Assembly: GCF_000372465.1 (NCBI RefSeq)
Contig: NZ_AQUZ01000027.1
Span: forward strand, 59,331 to 123,330
Direction: 5' to 3'
Origin: Kribbella catacumbae DSM 19601
GTDB taxonomy: Bacteria > Actinomycetota > Actinomycetes > Propionibacteriales > Kribbellaceae
Length of the DNA stretch: 64,000 bases
Position numbers and translations under genes: made by a program. This document shows, piece after piece, positions 17,280 to 26,168 of the stretch. Positions within the stretch are counted from its first letter, which is position 1. Each line of letters starts with the position of its first letter. Below the pieces are notes generated by a model that was given only the letters and a program-made list of their open reading frames with translations, had not been told where the DNA came from and made no database searches.

Positions 17280-18917
17280 GTGGGCGAACGTCCTGGCGGA
17301 GAACCGGAAACCTGGCCGTCGCCAGGCGTGGCTGCCCTGTCCGTACTGGCGGCATGCGGTGGCAATGGCGGATCGGTCGCCGCGCCGAAGGACGGCGAGG
17401 AGGTCAGCGGCAAGATCACGGTCCGCGCCTATCCACTGTCGAGTGGCGATGACGAGAGTGCGGACAAGAAGTTCTGGGAGTCACAGGTCGCGGCGTTCAA
17501 GACGAAGTACCCGCAGGCCGATGTCACCGTCGAGGTCAAGCCGTGGAAAGACCGCGACACCGCACTGACCACCGCGATCGCCGGCGGCACCGCGCCCGAC
17601 GTGGTCTACATGATTCCCGACGAACTGGCACAGTTCCGCGCCCAGGAGGTGCTGGAACCGCTGAACGACGCGCTGAAGACCGGCGGGTACCGCAAGAGCT
17701 CGCTCGACGCGGTCACCTACGACGGGAAGATCTACGGTGCGCCGATCCTGATGTCGGTGATCCCGGGGATCTGCGACGCCAAGGTGCTCAAGGAGGTCGG
17801 CGTGGACAAGCCACCGACGACCTGGGCCGAACTGGCCGCGCTCGGCCCGAAGTTCAAGGCCAAGGGCAAGTACGTGACGCACATCATCGCGTCGACCGAG
17901 ACGACCCTCAACTCCACCTTCTACCCCTGGGTGTGGCAGGCCGGCGGCTCGCCGTTCGACGATGCGGGCAAACCGACTCTGGACAGCCCGGCGATGGTGG
18001 CGGCCGCGACGTACCTCGGCGACCTCGCGGCACAGGGTTTCGTCAAGCGCGACGAGGCCGCCGTCAACCTGCTGGCGGAGCAGACCGTGGTCGGCCGCCG
18101 CCAGGTCGGGTGTGTCTACTACGCGACCGCGACCGGCATGGCCTCCGTCTGGGGCAAGGACGTCATGATCACCCCACCGTTGAAGGACAAGGCGCAGGCG
18201 ACCTACGGCACGGTCGGGTCGTTCACCGTCCTCAAGGACTCCGAGAACAAGTCGCTGGCCGCGGCCTGGGTCAACTTCATCACCAGCGACGAGCAGTTGG
18301 CCGCGATCGGCAAGTTCTCGAACTATTACCCGCCGAAGGAGGGCGCACCGGCGCCGTTCGCGGCGGGCTCGCCGGAAGCCCAGGCCGAGCCCTACCTGGC
18401 GATGGTCAACGTCGGCCCGCGGGTCGCGCATTCCCGCGAGGTCCAGGCCGTGCTGGCCCCCGAACTCCAGGCCGTCGTGCTCGGCAAGAAGACCGCGGAG
18501 AAGGCGATCAGAGACGGCGCCAAGGCCGCCGAACCGGTGTTCTGGCACTCGCTGCGGGTCACGCTGGTCTACACCGTCGTCACCGTGCCGGTGCTGGTCG
18601 CGCTGGCGGTCGGGATGGCACTGCTGGTCCGGCGCTCGTTTCGCGGCATCCGATTCTTCCGGGCCGCGTTCTTCCTGCCGGTGATCACCTCGCTGGTGCT
18701 CGCCGGAGTCGTCTTCATCTGGATCTTCGGCACCGACGGCGCCGCGCCGCGGCTACTCGGCGGGCTCGGCCTGTACGACGGTTCGTGGCTCACCAACGAC
18801 GTGCTGGCGATCGTCGCCATCGCCGCCGGCTATGCCTCGGCGATCGCGCTGGCGCTGTTCGTCCTGGTGCTGGTCATCACGCTGCTGCAGCGACTCGTCC
18901 TTGACCGGGAGGACTGA
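17280..18917 (+). pseudogene. Sugar-binding protein fused to a truncated ABC permease
   Basis: One open frame joins two genes. Residues ~28-420 are a carbohydrate ABC solute-binding lipoprotein, with lipobox LAAC and KPWKDRDTALTTAIAGGTAPD. From VFWHSLRVTLVYT onward it is a MalF-type permease. The permease lacks its first TM segment and also the cytoplasmic EAA loop: after WLTNDVLAIVAI the sequence jumps to GYASAIALALF and the C-terminus. The signal peptide is also damaged. GGAGG at 17276-17280 points to position 17288, where ACG stands, followed by SWRRTGNLAVA in another frame. Three internal deletions best explain this. Transport function is very unlikely without the EAA loop. Confidence 0.8.
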
Positions 18918-18920
18918 CCG

Positions 18921-19829
18921 ATGGCGACAGTGACTGAACCCGACCTCGACACCGCCGTACAGCCGCAACGATCGCACTCAGCAGGGCAGCAGAGCGACGG
19001 CCAGGAGGTCTTCGCAGCTCGAGGCGCGACCCGGATCCTTCGTGGCGTAGTACTGGCCGGCTGCGCGCTGCTGACGCTGTTCCCGTTCTACGCGATGGTG
19101 GTGCTGTCGCTCAAACCGAACGGCGGCCTGATCTTTCCCGGAAGCCTGGTGCCGGACCACCTCACCCTGGACAACTTCTCCCGGGTGATCCGGTCGAACC
19201 AGATCCTGCGATGGGCGCTGAACACCCTGGTGTACTCCGGAGTCAGCGTGATCCTGGTGCTGCTGCTGTCGTCGATGGCCGGGTACGCCTTCGCGAAGAA
19301 GCGGTTCCCCGGCAAGACCGCGATCTTCTGGTCGTTCCTCGGCATGCTGATGGTGCCGTACCACATCACCTTGATCCCGCTGTTCGTGATCGTCGCGAAG
19401 GCCGACGGCGTGAACACCTACTGGGGACTGATCGTCCCGACCCTCGCGAACGCCCAGGCGACGTTCCTGATGCGGCAGTTCATCCGCGGCATCCCGGACG
19501 AGCTGATCGACGCGGCGAAGGTGGACGGAGCCTCGGAGATCCGCATCTTCGCGCAGATCGTGCTGCCGCTGTGCAAGCCGATCCTGGCAACGCTCGGGCT
19601 GTTCGTCTTCCTGTGGCACTGGAACGACTTCCTCTGGCCGCTGGTGGTGGCCCAGTCGCCGGACCTGCAACTGCTGACCACCGGGATCGCGGGACTGATG
19701 CAGGACAAGGTGCCGATGAGTGTCGCGATGGCCGGCTCGGTCGTCGCGCTGGCACCGCTCTTCATCGCCTACCTGTTCGCCCAGCGGCACTTCACCGAGG
19801 GCGCCACCATGTCCGGCCTGAAAGGCTGA
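18921..19829 (+). CDS. Carbohydrate ABC transporter permease (MalG-type)
   Basis: An intact 302-residue inner-membrane permease with six predicted TM helices after a ~40-residue cytoplasmic tail. The EAA coupling loop is present (ELIDAAKVDGASEIRIFAQIVLP). GGGAGGACTG precedes the ATG, 3 bp after the fused pseudogene. As its partner permease is broken, this gene may be a stranded relic. No ATPase gene is near; actinomycete sugar importers usually share one MsiK-type ATPase. Confidence 0.88.
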   Translation: MATVTEPDLDTAVQPQRSHSAGQQSDGQEVFAARGATRILRGVVLAGCALLTLFPFYAMVVLSLKPNGGLIFPGSLVPDHLTLDNFSRVIRSNQILRWALNTLVYSGVSVILVLLLSSMAGYAFAKKRFPGKTAIFWSFLGMLMVPYHITLIPLFVIVAKADGVNTYWGLIVPTLANAQATFLMRQFIRGIPDELIDAAKVDGASEIRIFAQIVLPLCKPILATLGLFVFLWHWNDFLWPLVVAQSPDLQLLTTGIAGLMQDKVPMSVAMAGSVVALAPLFIAYLFAQRHFTEGATMSGLKG

Positions 19830-19842
19830 GAGGAACCAAGCT

Positions 19843-20274
19843 GTGTTCGAAGACGAAGCAGCGCTGGATGCTGCGCTGGCAACGCCGTCCTCTGGGCTGG
19901 TCGCCGACCTTGCCCGGCTGGAGGGAGACCTGGTCCTGCTGGGCGCCGGAGGCAAGATGGGACCGAGCCGGTACGTCCGGTGCGCCCGGTCGGCTGTGGC
20001 AGACCAACTCGGTCGTCGCGGGGCTGGCCGCCGCAAGCTGTCCGTCCGCGACCTCGCGCTGGAGGCGGGGAAGCGGCTCGACGTGGAACCGGAGTTGACC
20101 GGCATGGAGGCGCCGACGGCTTTGCTGAACGATGCGTCCCGGTGCCACGAGTTGTTCGGCCGGCCCGACGCCGGAATCGAGACGCTGCTGGACTGGCAGG
20201 CTCACTGGATCCTGCGCGGCGGCGTGCTGTCGGGCAAACCGACCAAGTTCCAGGTCCGCGACGGCAAGTTCTGA
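19843..20274 (+). pseudogene. NAD-dependent epimerase/dehydratase with internal deletions
   Basis: The open frame has an epimerase N-terminus (LVLLGAGGKMGPS, the dinucleotide-binding glycine motif) and the family C-terminus (TGMEAPTALLNDASRCHELFG and DWQAHWILRGG). About 200 central residues, including the catalytic YxxxK, are missing. A middle scrap reading WQTNSVVAGLAA is present in a different frame near 20000. Normal length is about 330 residues; 143 remain. It follows the permease with an RBS (GAGAGGAACC before GTG), so it was once the last gene of the transporter operon. Confidence 0.75.
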
Positions 20275-20294
20275 AGGGTCGGGGTGCGCCCCGG

Positions 20295-21290
20295 TCACCT
20301 CCCGATCGACCAGGAGCGCGCGGTTCCGTTGCCGTCGGCGCTTTCTTGCGCTAGCAGCGCGAGCCGCGCCGCTGCCAAGGACTCGCTGGTCGAGATCGGG
20401 GGTTCCGCTCCGCGAGCGAGGTGCTCGAACGTCAGCTCGGCCGGACGCGATCCGTTCCCGAGTTCGACGGTCGAGGTGGCCTGGTTGTTCGTCGTCAGCG
20501 TCAGCTGATGCCTGGCCCACCACAGATCCGCGACGCCTTCGGTGCCGATCAGTCGCAGGTGATAGTCGCCGTGGACTGCCGAGGCCGCAGGGGTCAGCCA
20601 ATTGGCTTCGAGCAGGATCAGGTGGTCAGGAGTCCGCACCGTCGCGGCTCCGCAGAGGGCGAAATCGGATCGCTCCGGCAGCGATCCAGCCGTCGTACCG
20701 CTGATCGTGCCCGACGTCGCCTGCGTGAGCAGCAGCGCCAGATCCAGGTCGTGGGTCAGGAGATCGTTGAGAATTCCGCCGTACGCCCGTCGGTCGAAGA
20801 ACCAGGCAGGACGGCTGCGAGGGTTGAGTTTGTGGGGACCCGTCGAACTGAGCTCCACCAGCGCTCCGAGGCGACCCGACCTCACGATCTCCAGCGCGGC
20901 CACCGTTTCGGGGTAGTACCGCTTCTCGAGAAGCATGGTGACTGATCGCTGATTCGCAGTACTCGCGGCCGAGATCGCCTCGAGCTCCGCGGCTGTCGTA
21001 CACAGCGGCTTGTCGGCCACGACGTGGCAGCCGAGGTTCAAGGCGTCCACGATGATGCCGCCACGCGTCCCGTAGATCCCCGCCGCCACCACGACGTCAG
21101 GCTCGGTGGCCGCGAACAACTCACGGTGATCGGCGAAGACCCGGGCCCCGAACGGATCAGCGCAAGCTCGCGCGAGCTCGGTCGACGGATCGGACACACC
21201 CACCAACTCGAAGTCTCGCGACGAGCTCAGCTCACGGGTGACGTACTCGACGTGGGGATGGGCCGCCCCCGCGATCGCGACGCGTCTCAT
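20295..21290 (-). CDS. Gfo/Idh/MocA-family oxidoreductase
   Basis: A 331-residue NAD(P)-dependent sugar oxidoreductase. It has an N-terminal Rossmann fold (VAIAGAAHPHVEYV), the KPLCTTAAELEAI lysine motif (DKPL, equivalent to EKP) and the C-terminal Gfo/Idh sheet domain with LLTHDLDLALLL. The DKPL Lys and the His of THDLDL are the expected catalytic pair. The ATG is six bases downstream of a -10-like TCTACT, so the mRNA is probably leaderless. A TGCAACCGGTTGC-type operator lies between -35 and -10, implying control by the adjacent LacI protein. Confidence 0.85.
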   Translation of the reverse strand: MRRVAIAGAAHPHVEYVTRELSSSRDFELVGVSDPSTELARACADPFGARVFADHRELFAATEPDVVVAAGIYGTRGGIIVDALNLGCHVVADKPLCTTAAELEAISAASTANQRSVTMLLEKRYYPETVAALEIVRSGRLGALVELSSTGPHKLNPRSRPAWFFDRRAYGGILNDLLTHDLDLALLLTQATSGTISGTTAGSLPERSDFALCGAATVRTPDHLILLEANWLTPAASAVHGDYHLRLIGTEGVADLWWARHQLTLTTNNQATSTVELGNGSRPAELTFEHLARGAEPPISTSESLAAARLALLAQESADGNGTARSWSIGR

Positions 21291-21296
21291 CCTCGC

Positions 21297-21325
21297 AGTA
21301 GATCACGCAACCGGTTGCAGGACAA
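21297..21325 (-). promoter_or_regulatory. LacI-type operator inside the promoter of the Gfo/Idh gene
   Basis: Minus strand: TTGTCC (21325-21320), 17-bp spacer TGCAACCGGTTGCGTGA and TCTACT (21302-21297). The palindrome GCAACCGGTTGC fills the spacer. The expected start falls at the A of ATG 21290. Confidence 0.75.
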
Positions 21326-21330
21326 GCTTC

Positions 21331-22347
21331 TCAGCGTCGCCGGTTGACCCGGCCGACGCTGGCCCGGACGACCAGATGGGTTCCGATGGAGACCCGCTCG
21401 TCACCGGCTGCCGGGTGCCCGTCGATCAGGCGCAGGAGCAGTTCGACGGCGGCCTCGCCGGCCGCGGCCGACCCGCCGGAAATCGTCGTGAGCGGAGGCT
21501 GCGTCGTCGCCGCGAGGATGTCGTCGCATCCGACCACGCTGAACTCGCGCGGCACGTCGATGCCGCGAGCGTCCAGGCCGGCCAGCAGCCCTTGGGCGAC
21601 GACATCGTCGAACGCGATCACCGCCGTCGCGCCTGAGTCCACCAGGGCCGAGACGATATCTCTGGCCGCCTCGTGGCTGGGCCGCCCGAGTTCGAGAACA
21701 GTGACAGTCAGTCCGGCCGCGGTACCTGCCGCGACCACCGACTGACGGCGCTGCTGCTCGGACCAGGATTCTCGCGGCCCGGCCACGTAGGCGATGTCCG
21801 TGTGCCCGAGGCGTTTCAGGTGCCCGACGGCCTCCGTCACACCGCCCTTGACATCGACGAGAACACGCGCAATTCCAGCGAGATCCCGGTTGATCAGAAC
21901 GACCGGCTTGGTCGCGGCAATGGCGCGGATCTGATCCTCGGTCATCCTCGAGGACGCCAGCACCAGGCCGTCGATCTGATTGCTCAGCCGAGCCACCAGA
22001 GTCGCCTCGCGGACCGCGGACTCGTCGGAGTCTCCCAAGAAGACCGCATAGTCGACAGTGTCGGCACCCGCCTCGATCTTGCGGACCAGCGGCGGAAAGA
22101 AGGGATTGCCGATATCGGGAACGATCACGGCCAGGTTCCCGAATCTGCCGGTGGACAGAGCCCTCGCGGCATGGTTCAGGGAGTACCCCATCCGGTGGGC
22201 GATCGAATGGATCCGGTCAACCGTCTCGGGCAGCAGCAGATCGGGGCGACTGAACGCTCGCGACGCTGTCGAACGCGACACCCCTGCCGCCGTGGCAACG
22301 TCCTGCAGCGTGACGATCCCCGGCTGCCCAGACCTACGACGGGCCAT
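21331..22347 (-). CDS. LacI-family repressor of the amino-sugar locus
   Basis: A 338-residue LacI/PurR protein: N-terminal HTH (VTLQDVATAAGVSRSTASRAF), hinge, then a periplasmic-binding-protein-like effector domain (NLAVIVPDIGNPFFPPLVRKI). I start at ATG 22347 (MARRRSGQPG). Operators TGCAACCGGTTGCA or close variants lie before the Gfo/Idh gene, before the NagB-like gene and before a third Gfo/Idh gene at 25983. The operator at 22379 sits just upstream of this gene too, allowing autoregulation. The ligand is likely an amino sugar or its phosphate. Confidence 0.88.
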   Translation of the reverse strand: MARRRSGQPGIVTLQDVATAAGVSRSTASRAFSRPDLLLPETVDRIHSIAHRMGYSLNHAARALSTGRFGNLAVIVPDIGNPFFPPLVRKIEAGADTVDYAVFLGDSDESAVREATLVARLSNQIDGLVLASSRMTEDQIRAIAATKPVVLINRDLAGIARVLVDVKGGVTEAVGHLKRLGHTDIAYVAGPRESWSEQQRRQSVVAAGTAAGLTVTVLELGRPSHEAARDIVSALVDSGATAVIAFDDVVAQGLLAGLDARGIDVPREFSVVGCDDILAATTQPPLTTISGGSAAAGEAAVELLLRLIDGHPAAGDERVSIGTHLVVRASVGRVNRRR

Positions 22348-22372
22348 GGCAGGAACCCTACCGCAGGCCATC

Positions 22373-22401
22373 TTGACGTGCAATCGGTTGCATTCTACCG
22401 T
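22373..22401 (+). promoter_or_regulatory. Promoter and LacI operator of the NagB-NagA operon
   Basis: -35 TTGACG (22373-22378), operator TGCAATCGGTTGCA (22379-22392) filling the 17-bp spacer, -10 TACCGT (22396-22401). Transcription would start at about 22408-22409, on the start codon itself. Confidence 0.78.
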
Positions 22402-22408
22402 GAAAGGC

Positions 22409-23170
22409 ATGACCGGGCTGCCCTGGGTACGCATCTATCCCGACCGTCAGGTTCTTGGCCACGCCGCGGCTCGCGACATCGCGGCAGAACTACGACGGCT
22501 GCTGGACGGACAGGACAAGGTCCGGATCCTGTTCGCCTCGGCGCCGAGTCAGTACGAGACACTGACCGCCCTGTGCGCCGAACCTGGGATCGACTGGCGG
22601 CGCATCTCGGCGTTCCAGCTGGATGAGTATCTGGGCCTGTCACCGGACGCACCGCAACGGTTCGGACGGTGGCTGCGGCGGACACTGTTCGATCGCGTTC
22701 CGGTCGGCGAGGTGAATCTCATGGACAGCACCGACGACATCGACGGACTGCTCGCCGACTACGCCGGCAAGTTGTCCGAGGCACCGATCGACATCGCCTG
22801 CCTCGGCCTCGGGGTCAACGGGCACCTCGCGTTCAACGACCCGGCCGTCGCGGACTTTCACGACCCTCTTGCGGTGAAGGTCGTCGATCTCGACGAGGTC
22901 AGCCGTCAGCAGCAGGTCGACGACGAGTGCTTCACCACGATCGACGACGTACCGCGACAGGCGGTCACGCTGACGATTCCGACCCTGTTGACCGCGCGCA
23001 GGATCTTCTGCGTCGTCCCGGGGTCCCCGAAGGCGAGGGCGGTCCGCGCGGCACTGCTCGACGCTCTGAGCACCGAATCACCGGGAACGATTCTGCGCAC
23101 GCATCCTGGCTGCGTGCTCTATCTGGACCGCGACTCCGCCCTCGAAGTCCGTCAGGAAATCGCCGGATGA
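22409..23170 (+). CDS. Glucosamine-6-phosphate deaminase-like protein (NagB family)
   Basis: A 253-residue NagB/RpiA-fold enzyme. Active-site features are conserved: Asp72 in FQLDEYLGL and His139 in GLGVNGHLAFNDP. Family members convert glucosamine-6-phosphate to fructose-6-phosphate plus ammonia. The ATG coincides with the predicted transcription start and AAAGG is too close to act as an RBS, so translation is probably leaderless; a GTG at 22400 is the alternative. The stop overlaps the ATG of the NagA-like gene. Divergence from canonical NagB leaves the exact sugar open. Confidence 0.82.
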   Translation: MTGLPWVRIYPDRQVLGHAAARDIAAELRRLLDGQDKVRILFASAPSQYETLTALCAEPGIDWRRISAFQLDEYLGLSPDAPQRFGRWLRRTLFDRVPVGEVNLMDSTDDIDGLLADYAGKLSEAPIDIACLGLGVNGHLAFNDPAVADFHDPLAVKVVDLDEVSRQQQVDDECFTTIDDVPRQAVTLTIPTLLTARRIFCVVPGSPKARAVRAALLDALSTESPGTILRTHPGCVLYLDRDSALEVRQEIAG

Positions 23171-24327
23171 GCCCTGTCGTCACCTTCACCGGAAGGGATC
23201 CGCGCACCTCGACCCCGGTCACCGTGAGCGTCCGGGACGGGCTGATCCTCTCCGTCGAAGAAGGCCGGCTGCAGACCGGCGACTGGATCGCCCCCGGTCT
23301 CGTCGACCTGCAGGTGAACGGATACGCCGGCTTCGACTTCAACGCCGAGGAGCCAAGCCCGCGAGCCGTCGTCGCCGCGACCCGGCGACTTCTCACCGAC
23401 GGCGTGACGACGTTCGTACCGACTCTGGTCACCGCATCGCACGCGCGCATCGCCGACCGCCTGGTGGCCCTGGCTCAGGCGCGCACCCTCGACGCCGCGA
23501 CCGCGAGAGCGATTCCGTACGTCCACCTCGAGGGACCCCACCTCTCGGACCAGGACGGTCCGCGCGGCGTCCACGAGCTGGAATGGGTCAGACCACCATC
23601 GCTGGACGAGTTCGACGACTGGCAGTCGGGATCCGGTGGACTGATCGGAATGGTCACGCTGTCGCCTCACTATGACGACTCGGCCGACTACATCGCCGCT
23701 CTCACCGCGAGGTCCGTCCAGGTCGCCATCGGGCACACCCACGCGACCGATCAGCAGATCAGGGCGGCCGTCACCGCAGGTGCGAGATTGTCCACGCACC
23801 TCGGGAACGGGGCACACACAGTGCTTCCCCGGCACCCCAACTATCTCTGGTCTCAACTCGCCGAGGACGGACTGACGGCAGGGTTCATCGCCGACGGTCA
23901 CCATCTGCCCGCCGCGGCCCTCAAAGCGATGATCCGGGCCAAGGGGCTTCAGCGCTCCCTGCTTGTCTCCGACGCGGTCTCGCTGGCCGGGTGCCCGGCG
24001 GGTGAGTACCGTACGCCGGTCGGAGGACACGTCGTACTCGACGAACAGGGCAGGCTGACTCACGTCGAGTCCGGGCTGCTGGCCGGCGCCGCGCGGGGTC
24101 TGGCCTCCGGTGTCGCCTACGCTGCCACCGCCGCTGGACTCGGCCTCGCGGACGCACTCGAACTCGCCACGGTCTCCCCCGGTCGCTTCGTGGGTGGGCG
24201 CGGCCGGCTCGTACCAGGAGGGCGAGCCGACCTCATCCTGTTCGGGTGGCAACCCGGAGACACAGACCTCGCGATCTCGACGGCAGTGCAGGGTGGAGTC
24301 GAATATCCTTCCCCTACAGGGATGTAG
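23167..24327 (+). CDS. N-acetylglucosamine-6-phosphate deacetylase-like protein (NagA family)
   Basis: A 386-residue amidohydrolase-superfamily deacetylase. The metal-binding Glu is in YVHLEGPHLSDQDG, a His in IGHTHATDQQ, a His in STHLGNGAH and the catalytic Asp in LVSDAVSLAG. It would remove acetyl from GlcNAc-6-phosphate or a relative. The product then passes to the NagB-like enzyme encoded four bases upstream (ATGA overlap). Both are under the TGCAATCGGTTGCA operator. Its stop overlaps the end of the facing Gfo/Idh fragment by 14 bases. Confidence 0.87.
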   Translation: MSPVVTFTGRDPRTSTPVTVSVRDGLILSVEEGRLQTGDWIAPGLVDLQVNGYAGFDFNAEEPSPRAVVAATRRLLTDGVTTFVPTLVTASHARIADRLVALAQARTLDAATARAIPYVHLEGPHLSDQDGPRGVHELEWVRPPSLDEFDDWQSGSGGLIGMVTLSPHYDDSADYIAALTARSVQVAIGHTHATDQQIRAAVTAGARLSTHLGNGAHTVLPRHPNYLWSQLAEDGLTAGFIADGHHLPAAALKAMIRAKGLQRSLLVSDAVSLAGCPAGEYRTPVGGHVVLDEQGRLTHVESGLLAGAARGLASGVAYAATAAGLGLADALELATVSPGRFVGGRGRLVPGGRADLILFGWQPGDTDLAISTAVQGGVEYPSPTGM

Positions 24328-25041
24328 CCACCTGCTCGAGTACCGAGATCGGCTCTAGCATGGCCTCCTCAGTCACTGGGAGTGCTCCGCTCGAGAGCAT
24401 CGAGAGGAACGCGTCGACCCCGGGACGGAGATAGTCGGCGCCGAGCCGCAACTCTCTCGCGAGAACGCCGCGCCGTCCGACCACGGTGACGTGGAACGGC
24501 ACCTGTGCCTCCGGTTCGGGCCGCACGAACTCCAACGTGACAGCCGTACCAGCCGCGTCGTAGTGCGCGAGAATCGTGCCCGCGGCACGACGTACCCGAA
24601 CGGGGCTCGTCCGGCCTGGTGCGAGCCGCTGCGCGACGTCCGCGAGATGGATGCCGTAGAAGAAGATCCCGGCGTACTCGCTCGTCTCGTCAGCCGGCCC
24701 AGTCACCGTAACCGTCTGAATCTCGCCCACCTGGGCGGCCGCCTCGCGGACGAGCGTCTCGATCTCAGGAAGCCAGCGCAGCGCCGAGGACGACGTTACC
24801 TGCGTCTTCCCGTCGCCGGCCGCGTCGAGGATGGCCCGCGCGTCCTGGACTGTGCACGCCAGCGGCTTGTCGACCCAGACGGGCGTACCGGATTTCAGGA
24901 ACGGCGTCGCCTGCTCCCGATGCAGCCGGCCGTCTCGAGACGTCACGATCACAGCGTCGACCCTGCCGAGCAGTTCCTCCGGCGTATCCACGACAGTCCC
25001 GATCGATCCCAGCTCGGCCAGGCTGTCGCCGATCGACGACA
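24314..25041 (-). pseudogene. Gfo/Idh oxidoreductase lacking its N-terminus
   Basis: On the minus strand, from IGTVVDTPEELLGRVDAVIVTS onward, this is a Gfo/Idh protein with the VDKPLACTVQDAR motif and the His of YGIHLADVAQ. The C-terminus ends EPISVLEQVATSL. The dinucleotide-binding glycine loop and start codon are missing. The frame runs upstream only into the preceding gene in the wrong frame. The missing ~35 N-terminal codons were removed by a deletion that also cut the tail of the gene upstream. Confidence 0.75.
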
Positions 25042-25964
25042 GCCCCGATGAAGTCCTCGTACTGCGCACGATGCGCGATGTCGACCGGGCTCCACCCCTC
25101 GACCAGAGGTGAGCCTGCGGCGTCGACGTCCCGATCGAGCGGGTGCCGTTCCACCAGCCGGGACTCGAAGAGTTCGAGGTGATCGTCCACCATCCCGGCC
25201 ACGCCCTGGTCACCATGCACCGTGATCCGGACCGGCAACCCTGGATAGGCGGCTGTGCTCGCGAGCAGCACTCCGATGGCACCGCTGGCAAACCTGATCG
25301 TCGCCGCGGCGACATCCTCGACATCGATGCGTTCGTGGGCGATCGTCGCGGTCTGCGCCGACACCTCGACCGGCTCACCCATCATCCAGAGCAGCAGGTC
25401 GAGCGTGTGGATGCCTTGATTCATCAACGCGCCCCCACCATCGACCGACGCGGTGCCACGCCAATCCCCAGAGTCGTAGTACTCCTGCGAACGGAAGAAG
25501 ACGGACTCCGCGATACCCGACGTGATCCGGCCCAGGTCGCCCCGGCGAATCGAGTGCCTGATCCCGACCGCGGGCGGCTGGAAGCGGCGCTGACTGATGA
25601 CGGTTACCGTCCGCCCGCTCAGCTTCTCGGCTGCGATGATGCGATCGGCCTCGCTCAGGGTCGTGGCCAGCGGCTTCTCGATGAGAACGTCCTTGCCCGC
25701 GTTGAGAGCCTCCACCGCGGCGTCCCCGTGCCGCGCGCTCGGAGTGCACACCGCCACCGCGTCGATGTCCTCCGCGGCATAGGCGGCCACGGCGTCGGTA
25801 TAGGGGTTGGCGCCGAACAGCGTCGCCAGCGATCGGGCGCGGTCGATGTCGGTATCGACAACCGCAACCAGACTCGCCGAGCCCGGCAGTGACGAGATCA
25901 GGCGCGCATGCACCGCCCCGATCGCTCCGGCGCCGATGATCGCGAACCGCACACCTTGTCCCAT
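25042..25964 (-). pseudogene. Gfo/Idh oxidoreductase lacking its C-terminus
   Basis: This begins with a good RBS (GAGAGGTG) and ATG 25964, then FAIIGAGAIGAVHARL (Rossmann glycines), LIEKPLATTLSEAD (EKP lysine) and MNQGIHTLDLLLWMMG (catalytic His). After YEDFIGAVVD the frame enters the next gene out of frame and runs on for 88 nonsense codons to 24765. The last ~40 native residues are gone. Rossmann and substrate residues are intact, so a folded product is conceivable but unlikely. Confidence 0.75.
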
Positions 25965-25982
25965 CTTCACCTCTCGACAGTG

Positions 25983-25996
25983 AGCAACCGGTTGCA
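25983..25996. promoter_or_regulatory. LacI-type operator
   Basis: AGCAACCGGTTGCA, the same core GCAACCGGTTGC as at 21307, lies 19 bp upstream of ATG 25964. It is downstream of the promoter I propose, so it would act as a roadblock. Confidence 0.65.
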
Positions 25997-26030
25997 TGGG
26001 GCCATGGATTGCGCCCGCAGGCGCGGCATT

Positions 26031-26083
26031 ACGGTCCTGGCTGTAATTACGGGACGTTACTCGCGGCCAGATCACGACGTCAA
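26031..26083 (-). promoter_or_regulatory. Promoter and ACGGT-type operator of the Gfo/Idh gene
   Basis: Minus strand: TTGACG (26083-26078), 18-bp spacer, TAACGT (26059-26054). Just downstream is ACGGTCCTGGCTGT (26031-26044), a degenerate copy of the ACGGTCATGACCGT palindrome that also shares the GTAATTA flank of the box at 17139. Confidence 0.55.
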
Positions 26084-26108
26084 CGGGTCGATCAGGGCGG
26101 CCAAGATC

Positions 26109-26136
26109 TAGACGTTACGGCCATGACCGTTATACC
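26109..26136 (+). promoter_or_regulatory. Promoter and ACGGT-type operator of the propeller gene
   Basis: TAGACG (26109-26114) and TATACC (26131-26136) are 16 bp apart. The space is filled by ACGGCCATGACCGT (26117-26130), one mismatch from the perfect palindrome at 17249. Confidence 0.65.
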
Positions 26137-26168
26137 TTCCAGAGACCAACGCCGCAGGGAGCCCGCCC

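Noticed and set aside
17280..18917. A genuine bifunctional binding-protein-permease fusion
   Set aside because: Missing TM1, missing EAA loop and an altered signal peptide argue for damage, not design.
24765..26075. A single 436-residue Gfo/Idh protein
   Set aside because: The last 88 codons are out of frame with the second Gfo/Idh gene and have Arg/Gly-rich nonsense composition. The native frame is recognisable in the alternative reading, so a deletion junction is the better explanation.
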